Shown piece by piece: positions 45,822-54,456 of a DNA stretch of 64,000 nt (the stretch's first letter is position 1; every line of letters starts with the position of its first letter). The stretch is from an uncultured Erythrobacter sp. (GTDB lineage: Bacteria > Pseudomonadota > Alphaproteobacteria > Sphingomonadales > Sphingomonadaceae). The translations under genes were made by a program, and so were the position numbers. Location: contig CANMOQ010000001.1 in assembly GCA_947499505.1 (NCBI GenBank), positions 354,037-418,036 on the forward strand. The letters run 5' to 3'. Under the pieces are notes generated by a model. That model was given only the letters and a program-made list of their open reading frames with translations. It made no database searches and was not told where the DNA came from.

Positions 45822-46769
45822 CTAGTCTTCACTCTCCAATTCCACACCAAGCTCATCCGCCAGCAATCTGCGATAAGCGCTGGACGTGGCTTCATAAATG
45901 GCTGTGTCGCGCGCTGTCGCTGGAAGGCTGTAGAGCCCTTTGAGCATTGCCTTGTCGAATCGAGACAGCTCTGTTGGTGTGCCTGTCGGGTCAGTGAAAA
46001 GTGATAGGATCGTTGAAAATTGCGGCGGCGAGCTTTCTTCTGCCTCATATGTTTGAGCGAGCAAGCGCACGGTCGCAAAATCTGCCAGTTGTGTAAGGGA
46101 TGCGCCATTCAGGGCATCGATATCAAACAGCACAACCGACATGATCATGTCGCGCCTTATTGTATCGTTTAGGCGGCCGCCGGATGTTTGCTGATTAAGG
46201 GCCGCTTCTCTTCCTCCGCTTTGACCGCCTCCAGCCCCGCCGTTGCCAATCTCAACTGATTGAAAAGGCCTGCCATCGCGACCGCGACTTTCGACCACGT
46301 TCCATGAACGCACGGCGCTCGCACCTTTTTCTGCGCGTGCCAGTTGGTATCGCTTGAGATCGCCAAAGACAAAGCTGTGCTCGTCCTTCAAGCGCTCAAA
46401 ATCGGTTTCAACATCCTTTACGATTGCTACCAGCGCGTTGGGCGCGCATTCCTCCTCGCCAAGTCTTACACCCACTTCACGCGCATTTACCTCGATGCGT
46501 TGCTTTATGATCTTGGCAAACCGCTCGGAGATGTTCCAAGTTGTCACGCATAAAGGGTCGAAATAGCGTGCGACCGGGTCGCGCGTCCGTGTTGGGCGGA
46601 CCAGCGCCTTGCTCTGATCCTCAATCTTCTCTTTTTCTTTGTCCCAAGCCTCGCCGATGACAACGATTGGGGCTCCTTCAGCAGAAGGTGCGGCGGATTG
46701 CGCAGCAGCTGGGCTCGTACATAGAATTGGCAGTGAAAGACCGATAATCGCTCTGGCTAGGGCCCGCAT
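45822..46769 (-). CDS. Exported protein of unknown function between miaB and phoH
   Basis: 315 residues with a cleavable signal peptide (ALARAIIGLSLPILCTSPAAAQS). After the signal comes a Ser/Ala linker, then a domain with two candidate structural Cys (FDPLCVTTWNISERFAKII and GEEECAPNALVAIVKDVETDF), and a C-terminal helical part. I do not recognise a family. It is transcribed opposite to miaB and phoH; the 259 bases before phoH are AT-rich and hold no other gene. Confidence 0.75.
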   Translation of the reverse strand: MRALARAIIGLSLPILCTSPAAAQSAAPSAEGAPIVVIGEAWDKEKEKIEDQSKALVRPTRTRDPVARYFDPLCVTTWNISERFAKIIKQRIEVNAREVGVRLGEEECAPNALVAIVKDVETDFERLKDEHSFVFGDLKRYQLARAEKGASAVRSWNVVESRGRDGRPFQSVEIGNGGAGGGQSGGREAALNQQTSGGRLNDTIRRDMIMSVVLFDIDALNGASLTQLADFATVRLLAQTYEAEESSPPQFSTILSLFTDPTGTPTELSRFDKAMLKGLYSLPATARDTAIYEATSSAYRRLLADELGVELESED

Positions 46770-47028
46770 TCTCTTGCTCCTGTCGTCCTAGGTATTTGAA
46801 TGCTTTGCGTTGAGCAAAATATACGCGAATTTACTAACATCATTCGACCAATGGCGATCAAGGACCAACGAAGCGTATCATTTTAGCATGGTTAGCGATG
46901 TAGACAGTCAGATGTGAGCAACATCTTAATTTGATGACTTTCCCCATTGGTCATAGCGAGCGCGCTTGCCATCGCGCGTATCCGGCTTACCTTCACGACT
47001 CAGGCAATTGGCACAGACAAAGGATCCT

Positions 47029-48075
47029 ATGGGCCGCAGACCTTCTGATACAATCGATCCGGCGGCATTGCTCGGTTCCATCAATGCTGATGATGCATCG
47101 GCGCCCGATGCCCAAGGCGCGAAGGCAGAGCTGAGCTTTGAAAACCAGTCGCTGCTTGGCCCCTTGTTTGGACAGTTTGATGCCAATTTGGTGCAGGTCG
47201 AAAACCGGCTGAGTGTGATGATCCATGCGCGCGGCGATAAGGTCCTGATTGAAGGGCCAGCAGATAATGTCGCGCGGGCAAGGGAAACGCTGACCACGAT
47301 GTATGACCGTCTGGCTCAGGGGCAGGAGCTCGATGCTGGCGCGATTGAATCGCTGATCGCCATGTCGCACGAACCCACGTTGGAGGGGATTATCTCGGGC
47401 GAAGAGAAGAACCCGCCGATCATGATCCGCACCCGGCGCAAGACGATTGTGCCGCGCTCGGCCAATCAGATCCCTTATATGAAGCAGCTCTCGCGAGATG
47501 AGCTGATTTTTGCGCTTGGTCCGGCGGGCACGGGCAAGACCTACCTTGCGGTGGCGCAGGCGGTCAGCCAATTAATTTCCGGCAGCGTCCAGCGCCTGAT
47601 CCTGTCGCGGCCAGCGGTGGAGGCGGGCGAAAAGCTCGGCTTTCTACCCGGTGATATGAAGGAAAAGGTCGATCCCTATCTGCGCCCGATTTACGATGCG
47701 CTGTATGATTGCATGCCGCCCGAACAGGTGGAGCGCCGGATCGCCAGCGGCGAAATCGAGATTGCGCCGATTGCCTTCATGCGCGGTCGGACTTTGGCCG
47801 ATGCATTTGTGATTTTGGACGAGGCGCAAAACACGACGCGTGAGCAGATGAAGATGTTCCTCACCCGGTTTGGCCAGAACAGCCGGATGGTGATCTGCGG
47901 CGACCCGCGCCAGGTCGATATTCCCGGCGGTGACCGCCTGAGCGGCCTGGCCGACGCGGTTGATCGGTTGGAGGGTGTGGATGGCATCGCCGTCACTCGC
48001 TTTACCGCGGCGGACGTGGTGCGGCACCCAATCGTGGGCCGCATTGTTGAGGCCTATGAAGGTCCGGGCGCATAA
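47029..48075 (+). CDS. phoH: PhoH-like ATPase
   Basis: P-loop ATPase of the PhoH family, linked to RNA processing and often next to ybeY. 348 residues from ATG 47029 (AAAGGA just before it). Walker A in ALGPAGTGKTYLAVA near residue 160, Walker B region AFVILDEAQNTTREQMKMFLTR and SRMVICGDPRQVDIPGG. An N-terminal KH-like domain precedes it. Operon with ybeY, 12 bases downstream. Confidence 0.94.
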   Translation: MGRRPSDTIDPAALLGSINADDASAPDAQGAKAELSFENQSLLGPLFGQFDANLVQVENRLSVMIHARGDKVLIEGPADNVARARETLTTMYDRLAQGQELDAGAIESLIAMSHEPTLEGIISGEEKNPPIMIRTRRKTIVPRSANQIPYMKQLSRDELIFALGPAGTGKTYLAVAQAVSQLISGSVQRLILSRPAVEAGEKLGFLPGDMKEKVDPYLRPIYDALYDCMPPEQVERRIASGEIEIAPIAFMRGRTLADAFVILDEAQNTTREQMKMFLTRFGQNSRMVICGDPRQVDIPGGDRLSGLADAVDRLEGVDGIAVTRFTAADVVRHPIVGRIVEAYEGPGA

Positions 48076-48087
48076 GCTCGGCGCGCC

Positions 48088-48576
48088 ATGCAACTCGACA
48101 TCGACATTGAAGATTGGCCCGCTGGTGAGTGGGAGGCGCTTGCTGAACGTGTCGCAGAATCAGTCCAAGGCGTGACCGAAGAGCTCGCCAATCCGCGCCT
48201 CACCGCGAGCTTACTGTTCACCAATGACGCAGAGGTCCACGCGCTCAACCGCGAATGGCGAGACCGGGACAAACCGACCAATGTGCTGAGCTTTCCCATG
48301 CTGGCGCGCGATGATTTGCTGGCGCTCGCAAATGAGGGGCCGCCAGAAATGCTCGGCGATCTTGCCCTGGCGCACGAGACATGCGCGCGCGAAGCGGCGG
48401 ACAAGGGCATCAGCGTGGAGCATCACACGGCGCATCTGATTGTCCACGGCCTGCTGCATCTGGCAGGATATGACCACGAAACATGCGACGAAGATGCCGA
48501 CGCAATGGAAGCTCTGGAAATTGCAATCCTTGCAAAAATGGGTATCGCAGACCCATATGCTACGCTCAGCACTTAA
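48088..48576 (+). CDS. ybeY: Endoribonuclease YbeY (rRNA maturation factor)
   Basis: Metal-dependent RNase acting in 16S rRNA maturation and ribosome quality control, 162 residues. The zinc motif is clear as HTAHLIVHGLLHLAGYDHE, and TNVLSFP is present. Follows phoH and precedes the CorC-like gene in the usual order. Confidence 0.96.
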   Translation: MQLDIDIEDWPAGEWEALAERVAESVQGVTEELANPRLTASLLFTNDAEVHALNREWRDRDKPTNVLSFPMLARDDLLALANEGPPEMLGDLALAHETCAREAADKGISVEHHTAHLIVHGLLHLAGYDHETCDEDADAMEALEIAILAKMGIADPYATLST

Positions 48577-48609
48577 GGAGCACTCCCGCGAAGGGCCCAA
48601 AAACTGACA

Positions 48610-49545
48610 ATGCCCGATTCTCAATCCCCCGCCGGAGACGCGGACAGTAGCAGCGGCGTCCTCAGCAATCTGGGGACCGCATTTCGAAAACTCATCGGCG
48701 CCGGCGACGGCGATCGGTCTCTGCGCGCGCAGCTTGAGGACGCGATCGACGAGCACGAAGACGAGAACCACGACGATGATCGCGGGGACAGCGGCAATGG
48801 CAATGGCGATCTCTCGCCAGTCGAACGCCAGATGCTGCGCAACTTGTTGCATTTCAGCGAGCATGACGCCGATGACGTCGCAGTTCCGCGCGGCGAGATC
48901 ATAGCGGTTGATGCCTCGATCAGCTGGGAAGAATTGGTCGCGAGCTTTAGCGAGAACGGGCATTCACGCATGCCGGTCTACCGCGAAACGCTCGATGAAG
49001 TGATCGGTATGGTGCACATCAAAGACGTGTTCCCATATCTTGCCAACGGCAAGCCGCCACCCAAGGATTGGACGACCTTGATGCGTCAGCCGATCTATGT
49101 GCCGCAAGTGCGCGGCGCGCTCGACGTGCTGGCCGATATGCGCGCGCGGCGAGTGCACCTCGCGATTGTGCTCGATGAATTTTCTGGAACCGACGGTCTC
49201 ATCACGATCGAGGATTTGGTCGAGGAAATCGTCGGCGATATCGAAGATGAGCACGATGAGACACCAGAGGCTCTGATCGTCGCGATTGGTGAGGGCATGT
49301 GGGATTGCGATGCCCGCGCGGAGCTCGACGATGTGGCCGAACTGGTCGATCCGCAGCTCGCCGAAGTCGAGGAATCGGTCGACACCTTGGGCGGGCTTGC
49401 CTTTGTCCTGGCAGAGCAGGTGCCATCCGTGGGCACGCGGTTGGAACATCCCAGCGGCTGGCGGATTGAAGTAACGGCGGCGGATGAAACACACGTCAAA
49501 CGACTGCGCCTGCACGCCCCGGTACGTGAGGAAATAACAAGCTAG
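48610..49545 (+). CDS. CorC/HlyC-family CBS-domain protein
   Basis: 311 residues, soluble, without the DUF21 membrane domain. An acidic N-terminal region is followed by two CBS domains (VPRGEIIAVDASISWEEL, VHLAIVLDEFSGTDGLITIED) and the C-terminal CorC/HlyC transporter-associated domain. Probably acts in magnesium or cobalt homeostasis. In many alphaproteobacteria lnt follows; here a LysR gene does. Confidence 0.92.
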   Translation: MPDSQSPAGDADSSSGVLSNLGTAFRKLIGAGDGDRSLRAQLEDAIDEHEDENHDDDRGDSGNGNGDLSPVERQMLRNLLHFSEHDADDVAVPRGEIIAVDASISWEELVASFSENGHSRMPVYRETLDEVIGMVHIKDVFPYLANGKPPPKDWTTLMRQPIYVPQVRGALDVLADMRARRVHLAIVLDEFSGTDGLITIEDLVEEIVGDIEDEHDETPEALIVAIGEGMWDCDARAELDDVAELVDPQLAEVEESVDTLGGLAFVLAEQVPSVGTRLEHPSGWRIEVTAADETHVKRLRLHAPVREEITS

Positions 49546-49601
49546 CTAAGAATTATTCGCAGTTAGTTCGATTTTTTGCATCTTTTCTGCTGGTCATGCG
49601 T

Positions 49602-49622
49602 AGCTCCTTATAACAAGGAGTT
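49602..49622 (+). promoter_or_regulatory. Hairpin covering the Shine-Dalgarno of the LysR gene
   Basis: AGCTCCTT, loop ATAAC, AAGGAGTT form an eight-pair stem (one G-U). The 3' arm is the AAGGAG that sits six bases before the ATG at 49627, so the stem would hide the ribosome site. Confidence 0.5.
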
Positions 49623-49626
49623 AGAC

Positions 49627-50511
49627 ATGCCATCCCGCCGACTACCCCCACTTCGCGCACTCGAAGCCTTCATGCGAACGGTGCGCCTTGGTTCTGCCCG
49701 TGCTGCCGCCGAAGAGATCGGCCTTAGCCCATCTGCTTTGTCGCGCCGGATCAGCAATCTGGAAGAATTCGTCGGCAAAAAACTGTTCACTCGTGCGCGG
49801 CAATCCATGCAGCTCACCGATGAGGGGCAGGCGTTTTACGAGGCGGTGAACCCGCATCTGGAATCGCTCGCCCGCGCGGTGGAAAGCCAGTCGGACAACA
49901 TCTCGCTGCTACGCCTGCGGCTCGGCGTATTGCCGCTGTTCGGCAGCCAGCGCCTGTTCCCAAGGCTTGGCGAACTGCGCAAACGGCACCCTTTGCTGCA
50001 TATCGACATCGACACCGGTCCGCATTTGGAGGACCGGGTGGGCGACACTCTGGATGCGGCGATCATCCTGTCGCGCGGACCGGATACCGGCCTGCATGCG
50101 GTGCGGCTTGACCACAATCTGGTCCATGCAATTTGTAGCAAGGAACTCGCTGCGGCAATTGGCACGACGGTCGAACAAGAAGCGCTCGAGAAACAGACCT
50201 TCCTTATCCACAATGAGCTGCCAGCTAGCTTTGAGGCTTGGAAGAAGGCTCTCGGCATGGAGGACATGGATCCTTCCGCCATTGACCATTACGATTCGGG
50301 CCAGCTGATGCTGGAGGCCGCTGCCCAGGGCCTTGGCGTAGCGATCATGCATGATGACCACTTGCGCCGCGCGGCTGACAGCCGCTTGACCGATCTCTAC
50401 GGCCTCGAGGTCGAAAGCCCCTACAGCTATTGGTTTGTGTGCAAGCCAACGGCGCTAGAGCTTCGCCCGGTGCGCCTGTTCCACGATTGGTTGGTGCGCG
50501 CGGGCCTTTAG
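49627..50511 (+). CDS. LysR-family transcriptional regulator (GcvA-like)
   Basis: 294 residues. N-terminal winged helix-turn-helix (LPPLRALEAFMRTVRLGSAR, AEEIGLSPSALSRRISNLEEF) and a C-terminal effector-binding domain with PRLGELRKRHPLLHIDIDTG. This pattern matches the GcvA/AmpR-like branch. Its ATG 49627 is preceded by AAGGAG. Target and effector are not known; the next gene is on the opposite strand. Confidence 0.92.
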   Translation: MPSRRLPPLRALEAFMRTVRLGSARAAAEEIGLSPSALSRRISNLEEFVGKKLFTRARQSMQLTDEGQAFYEAVNPHLESLARAVESQSDNISLLRLRLGVLPLFGSQRLFPRLGELRKRHPLLHIDIDTGPHLEDRVGDTLDAAIILSRGPDTGLHAVRLDHNLVHAICSKELAAAIGTTVEQEALEKQTFLIHNELPASFEAWKKALGMEDMDPSAIDHYDSGQLMLEAAAQGLGVAIMHDDHLRRAADSRLTDLYGLEVESPYSYWFVCKPTALELRPVRLFHDWLVRAGL

Positions 50512-50542
50512 CGGCGCGCCGTCTTAGGTAGTTTGCCTAAGC

Positions 50543-51463
50543 TTACTCAGCCCTCTCAACCGGCTTTTCCCCCTGTGCTTCAGCAATCCGCTGCGCCTCT
50601 TCCGGTGCTGCGTAACGGATTGGGTCAACGGTATGGCGGAAATCACGCAGGGGCTTTCCCAGTGTCTCCAGCAGAGCTTCCTCAATCCGGCGCCGCGCCT
50701 CTGCTCCGATCTTCTTGCGCCCGTGAAAATCTTCAGGGCTGAATGGCTCCAGGAAGTTCAGCCGCAGCTTGAAAGTGCCGCGCCGTGACAGCACTCGCTT
50801 TGCATTGTTGAGCCCGGTTTCATTACCGATCCATCCAATTTCTTCGGCAGCCTCGCCATAATCAAGTAAAACGGGCTGCACCATGATTCCCGGCGGCGGC
50901 GGCTCGAGGACGCTGAGCATGCTCGTCTTGAAAGGGAGCAGCGATTGCCCATCGGTGGTCGTGCCTTCAGGAAACACGGTGACTGCCCAATTGTCCGACA
51001 GCGCTTCTTTCAACGCGTTAATCTGCTCTGCCACGCCCATGCGGTGCTCGCGTTTTACAAACACGGTTCGGTTGAGCGATGCGAGCCAGCCAACCAAAGG
51101 CACCTCGGCCAGTTCCGCTTTGGCGACGAATGCCGTCCCGCAGGCGCCGGCCATGGACAGAATGTCGAGCCAAGACATGTGATTTGCGACGTAAAATACG
51201 TCGCGCTTCAAATGTGTGCCGACCACTTCCACACGTGCGCCCGATGCCCAGGCGGCATAGCGTAGGAAGTACATCGGGATCGGCGAGCCGTAGGCGAATA
51301 TCCGCCATATATAGTGCAGCGGTACGCACACAATCAGGCCAATCACCAACAGGATCGCGCGGTAGGTGAGCCGGAGCCAGCCCATTGCTGAGAGCGGTGT
51401 CGTTTCGCCTCGCATAGCGGCCAAGCGCCGTTCCCGGTCGAGCGTTTCGCGTCTAGTCGTCAC
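50543..51463 (-). CDS. plsC: 1-acyl-sn-glycerol-3-phosphate acyltransferase
   Basis: Second acylation step of phospholipid synthesis. 306 residues. A membrane segment (AILLVIGLIVCVPLHYIW) precedes the acyltransferase motifs NHMSWLD (H-x4-D) and FPEGTTTDGQSLLPFK. A hydrophilic tail of about 30 residues ends the protein. Its start overlaps the fur gene's end by 11 bases, so they are co-transcribed. Confidence 0.93.
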   Translation of the reverse strand: MTTRRETLDRERRLAAMRGETTPLSAMGWLRLTYRAILLVIGLIVCVPLHYIWRIFAYGSPIPMYFLRYAAWASGARVEVVGTHLKRDVFYVANHMSWLDILSMAGACGTAFVAKAELAEVPLVGWLASLNRTVFVKREHRMGVAEQINALKEALSDNWAVTVFPEGTTTDGQSLLPFKTSMLSVLEPPPPGIMVQPVLLDYGEAAEEIGWIGNETGLNNAKRVLSRRGTFKLRLNFLEPFSPEDFHGRKKIGAEARRRIEEALLETLGKPLRDFRHTVDPIRYAAPEEAQRIAEAQGEKPVERAE

Positions 51464-51875
51464 GAGAGAGGCGAACCCCGTAGAGTTCCATCCGATGGTC
51501 GACCAAGCGGTAGCCCAAACGCTCAGCGATCTGGCGTTGGAGCGATTCTACTTCTGGATCGACGAACTCCACCACTTTGCCGGTTTCAACATCGATCAGA
51601 TGATCGTGATGCGCCTCTGGCACAGGTTCATAGCGTGATCGGCCATCGCCGAAATCATGCCGGTCGAGAATGCCAGCTTCTTCAAACAATCGCACCGTGC
51701 GGTATACGGTGGCGATTGAGATCTTTGGATCAATCGCAGAGGCGCGTTGATGCAGCAGTTCTACGTCAGGGTGATCATCGCTCTCCGAAAGGACGCGCGC
51801 GATGACGCGGCGTTGTTCGGTGATGCGCAAACCCTTCTCCGCGCATAATTGTTCAAGATCGATCTTTTGCTGCAC
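51453..51875 (-). CDS. fur: Fur-family transcriptional regulator
   Basis: 140 residues, ferric uptake regulator family. N-terminal winged helix (GLRITEQRRVIARVL, DPKISIATVYRTVRLFEEAGI) and metal-binding residues in HDFGDGRSRYE and EAHHDHLIDVETGKVVEF. The CxxC zinc pairs of the E. coli protein are missing, as in many alphaproteobacterial Fur/Mur proteins, so iron or manganese response is open. The 218 bases upstream to mucR hold no gene but a hairpin. Confidence 0.92.
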   Translation of the reverse strand: MQQKIDLEQLCAEKGLRITEQRRVIARVLSESDDHPDVELLHQRASAIDPKISIATVYRTVRLFEEAGILDRHDFGDGRSRYEPVPEAHHDHLIDVETGKVVEFVDPEVESLQRQIAERLGYRLVDHRMELYGVRLSRDD

Positions 51876-52049
51876 TTGTTACTCCGCCAGCTGTGCCGCC
51901 GCTTTTATTGCTGTGTTAGCCGCTATTTGCGCCGTTTCCTATTGGATATGCGCGCGGTCAGCCCCGCTTTAAAGGGGGCGGGCGGATTGCTCAAGTCAGG
52001 CCGGAATAGGGCGGGCATAACCTTTGAAAGCGCCCCAATTGGAAACCAG

Positions 52050-52084
52050 GCGGGCCAGGGCAGAAAAGACCAACCCGGGCCCGC
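52050..52084 (-). terminator. Hairpin downstream of mucR, possible terminator
   Basis: Perfect 7-base arms GCGGGCC and GGCCCGC with an inner GGG/CCC match. It lies about 10 bases past the mucR stop. It lacks a following T run, so it may instead slow decay. Confidence 0.4.
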
Positions 52085-52093
52085 TTTGCTCTA

Positions 52094-52528
52094 TTACTTC
52101 TTACGGCGACCCCGGCCCTTTACAGGCTTGCGGCCAAGACCGATTTTCTTGGCAAGATCGCGGCGTGTTTCCGCATAGTTAGGTGCCACGAGCGGATAAT
52201 CGCCCGGCAGTTCCCACCGCGCACGATATTCATCTGGTGACATATCGTGTTCAGTCGAAAGGTGGCGTTTGAGCATTTTCATCTTCTTGCCGCAATCTAG
52301 GCAAACGATGTGATCTTTCTTGACTGAAGAGCGAATTGATACCGCTGGATCAGGACGCACTTCTTCAGGTGTATCTGCTCCACCAAGGCCTGAAAGGGCC
52401 GTAAATACGTTCGTGATTAGCGAAGGGACGTCATCAACTGACACGTCATTATTGCTGACATGAGCAGCCACGATATCGCTGGTGAGCGTTATCAGTGTTT
52501 CCTTCATCTCGATTTCCAAGTCTTCCAT
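52094..52528 (-). CDS. mucR: MucR/Ros-family zinc-finger transcriptional regulator
   Basis: 144 residues. N-terminal helix with LITLTSDIVAAHVSNNDVSV, a disordered linker, then the Ros-type zinc finger IVCLDCGKKMKMLKRHLST with Cys2His2-type ligands, followed by DMSPDEYRARWELPGDYPLV and a basic tail (KPVKGRGRRKK). Members are global H-NS-like repressors of exopolysaccharide, motility and cell-cycle genes. The ATG 52528 overlaps the stop of a 16-codon leader ORF (TAATG) and also has AGGAA in front. Confidence 0.94.
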   Translation of the reverse strand: MEDLEIEMKETLITLTSDIVAAHVSNNDVSVDDVPSLITNVFTALSGLGGADTPEEVRPDPAVSIRSSVKKDHIVCLDCGKKMKMLKRHLSTEHDMSPDEYRARWELPGDYPLVAPNYAETRRDLAKKIGLGRKPVKGRGRRKK

Positions 52529-52578
52529 TAGAGTTCCTCATCTCTTTTTTGTTCGGATTTTTCCGATAAATTCGACAT
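52528..52578 (-). CDS. Candidate 16-residue leader peptide of mucR
   Basis: Reads MSNLSEKSEQKRDEEL then TAA. Its ATG (52578) has CAGGAG seven bases before it, a better site than that of mucR, and its stop shares a base with the mucR ATG (TAATG). The peptide is highly charged. Translation would bring ribosomes directly to mucR. It is too short for domain evidence; expression is inferred from the ribosome site and the overlap. Confidence 0.5.
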   Translation of the reverse strand: MSNLSEKSEQKRDEEL

Positions 52579-52607
52579 GAACCAGCTCCTGTTACAATGC
52601 AACCAAT

Positions 52608-52622
52608 CGAACAGATTGTTCG
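52608..52622. promoter_or_regulatory. Palindrome upstream of mucR, operator candidate
   Basis: CGAACA-GAT-TGTTCG is a perfect 6-base inverted repeat about 80 bases upstream of mucR in an AT-rich stretch. MucR proteins repress their own genes from AT-rich sites; binding here is inferred. Confidence 0.4.
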
Positions 52623-52657
52623 CAATTAAATCAAGATGAGAAACCTCCAGATCAGCA

Positions 52658-53137
52658 CTAGATTGCGCGGCCGAAAGTAATTGCGTCGACCCGTTCTCCG
52701 TTTGTCATGCGGTAATATTTGGGGCGCTCACCAATCGGGGTAAAGCCGAGTTTGGCGTAGAGGTGCACCGCCGGATTGCCGCGCCGCATCTCCAGAAAAA
52801 TCCGCTCAGAACCGCGGTTTCGCGCCGCTTTGAAGAGTTGCTCGATCAATATTTGACCAAGCCCGCTGCCGCGATTTTCCGGGTGAACTGCGATCAGCAA
52901 TAGCTCTTCTTCACCGGGCGCCGCGCGGGTCAGAACAAAGCCGCAGGCGCGCTGACCATCTGTATTGCCGCGTTCGTCCAATGTCGTCCCATTCTGATCC
53001 ACCAGCAAAGCATGCGTGTTAGACAGAGTTAGTGCATCGGTGATTTGACGGCGATTCCATGCCTCGCCGTAGGCTGGATCAAACGCCGCCTCCATCACGG
53101 TCATGATGTGATCGATGAAGCAGGTGGGCGCTGTCAT
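52658..53137 (-). CDS. rimI: Ribosomal protein alanine N-acetyltransferase RimI
   Basis: GNAT-fold acetyltransferase of 159 residues that acetylates the N-terminus of ribosomal protein S18. The acetyl-CoA site is seen as IAVHPENRGSGLGQILIEQL, with FLEMRRGNPAVHLYAKLGF after it. Its start overlaps the tsaB stop by four bases, the usual partnership. Confidence 0.9.
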   Translation of the reverse strand: MTAPTCFIDHIMTVMEAAFDPAYGEAWNRRQITDALTLSNTHALLVDQNGTTLDERGNTDGQRACGFVLTRAAPGEEELLLIAVHPENRGSGLGQILIEQLFKAARNRGSERIFLEMRRGNPAVHLYAKLGFTPIGERPKYYRMTNGERVDAITFGRAI

Positions 53138-53757
53138 TGCGGGGCCCTAACTGCTTGCGGTTTGGCATCGGGCGCGCGGCCATAAATTGGCGACAGGTCG
53201 GTGGTCAGCTTCGTTTCGTGCAGAAGGTTCACCTTGCTGGCATCAGGTAGCAGATCGAGCGCGCGCTTGCCGTCAGAAAACATTGCCGCGAGTTCTTCGG
53301 CGCGGTTGCCGACAATCGTGTCATGCTCGCAGGCGAGCTTGGCCGCATCCGGGGCAAGGGAGCGAACTGCGTCGCAGCCACCGCCTTCGGCGAAGTTTTG
53401 CACGAACCACTCGCCGTGACCGCCGTTCATGCACACGGTCACGCTGCGCGGGGTAGGCTGCCAAGCGCTCACCGCGACCAGCGCCATGGTGGTATAGCCG
53501 AGGACTTCAGCTCCCCAAGCAAAGCCGAGCGCACGGGCCGCGGCAATGCCGATGCGCACGCCGGTAAAGCTGCCCGGACCAAGCGAGACAAGGATACGCT
53601 CCGCGCGGCCTTTATCCGGCAGTTTAGCAATCATCGGGATCAGTCGTTCGGCATGTCCGCGCCCCAGCACAGCATGCTCATGCGTGACCAATTTTGCCCC
53701 GTCGAACAAGGCAATTGAGCAGGCTTCGCTGGCCGTTTCTATCGCAAGGGTGCGCAT
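53134..53757 (-). CDS. tsaB: tRNA threonylcarbamoyladenosine protein TsaB
   Basis: Partner of TsaD in making t6A37 on ANN-decoding tRNAs. 207 residues with the ASKHA-fold pattern: LAIETASEACSIALF, GHAERLIPMI, and VSLGPGSFTGVRIGIAAARAL. It overlaps rimI. The metal-binding His pair of TsaD is absent, as expected for TsaB. Confidence 0.94.
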   Translation of the reverse strand: MRTLAIETASEACSIALFDGAKLVTHEHAVLGRGHAERLIPMIAKLPDKGRAERILVSLGPGSFTGVRIGIAAARALGFAWGAEVLGYTTMALVAVSAWQPTPRSVTVCMNGGHGEWFVQNFAEGGGCDAVRSLAPDAAKLACEHDTIVGNRAEELAAMFSDGKRALDLLPDASKVNLLHETKLTTDLSPIYGRAPDAKPQAVRAPQ

Positions 53758-53824
53758 GGGATTGCGCGATGCCCTAGAGCTGCGCTGCCTGCAAGTCTTA
53801 GAAATTGCGGCTCAAATGCGAGCG

Positions 53825-54433
53825 TCAGATAATTGTGTTGAACTTGCCAAAGTCGGGGCGCGGCGAGCGGCCAAAGATGCTTTCCGGATCGCCATATCCG
53901 ATCGAGCAAATCCAGTCGGCTTTCACGCGCGGGCTATCGGCGAAGAACTCCGACGTCACACTGTCAAGATCAACGCCGGACATCGGCCCGCAATCAAGCC
54001 CAATCGCGCGCGCGGCGAGCATCAGATAAGCGCCCTGCAAAGCGGAATTGCGCCGTGCTCCGTCGATCCGGCCTGCCTCATCGCCATCAAACCAGCTCTT
54101 CGCATCGGTGTGCGGGAACAGCTCTGGCAGATGCTCGTGAAAGTCGATGTCATAGCCAATGATGACGCAGGCAGGGGCATTGGTGATCTTTGGCTTGTTC
54201 GCATCCATCGCATGCTTGGCAAGGCGCGATTTGGCATCATCCGAGGTGCACCAGATGAAGCGCGCGGGCTGCATATTGGCCGAGGTCGGCGCCATTTTCA
54301 GCAGACCGTGGATCTGATGGATCTGCGCTTCGCTAACCGGCTTCTTCAGCCAATCATTGTAACTGCGGGCTTCGTTGAACAACTGGTCGAGGGCGTCGGC
54401 GGACAGAGTGTTGCCGTGAAATTGCTTTGTCAT
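53825..54433 (-). CDS. Malonic semialdehyde reductase-like nitroreductase (RutE/HadB type)
   Basis: 202 residues, FMN nitroreductase fold. Conserved pieces of the RutE-like group are ARSYNDWLKKPVSE, MAPTSANMQPARFIW and the C-terminal SIGYGDPESIFGRSPRPDF. This group reduces malonic semialdehyde to 3-hydroxypropionate in pyrimidine breakdown; no other rut genes are here, so the natural role is uncertain. Confidence 0.87.
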   Translation of the reverse strand: MTKQFHGNTLSADALDQLFNEARSYNDWLKKPVSEAQIHQIHGLLKMAPTSANMQPARFIWCTSDDAKSRLAKHAMDANKPKITNAPACVIIGYDIDFHEHLPELFPHTDAKSWFDGDEAGRIDGARRNSALQGAYLMLAARAIGLDCGPMSGVDLDSVTSEFFADSPRVKADWICSIGYGDPESIFGRSPRPDFGKFNTII

Positions 54434-54456
54434 TTCAGCTCCAAAGATCTGTTGAA

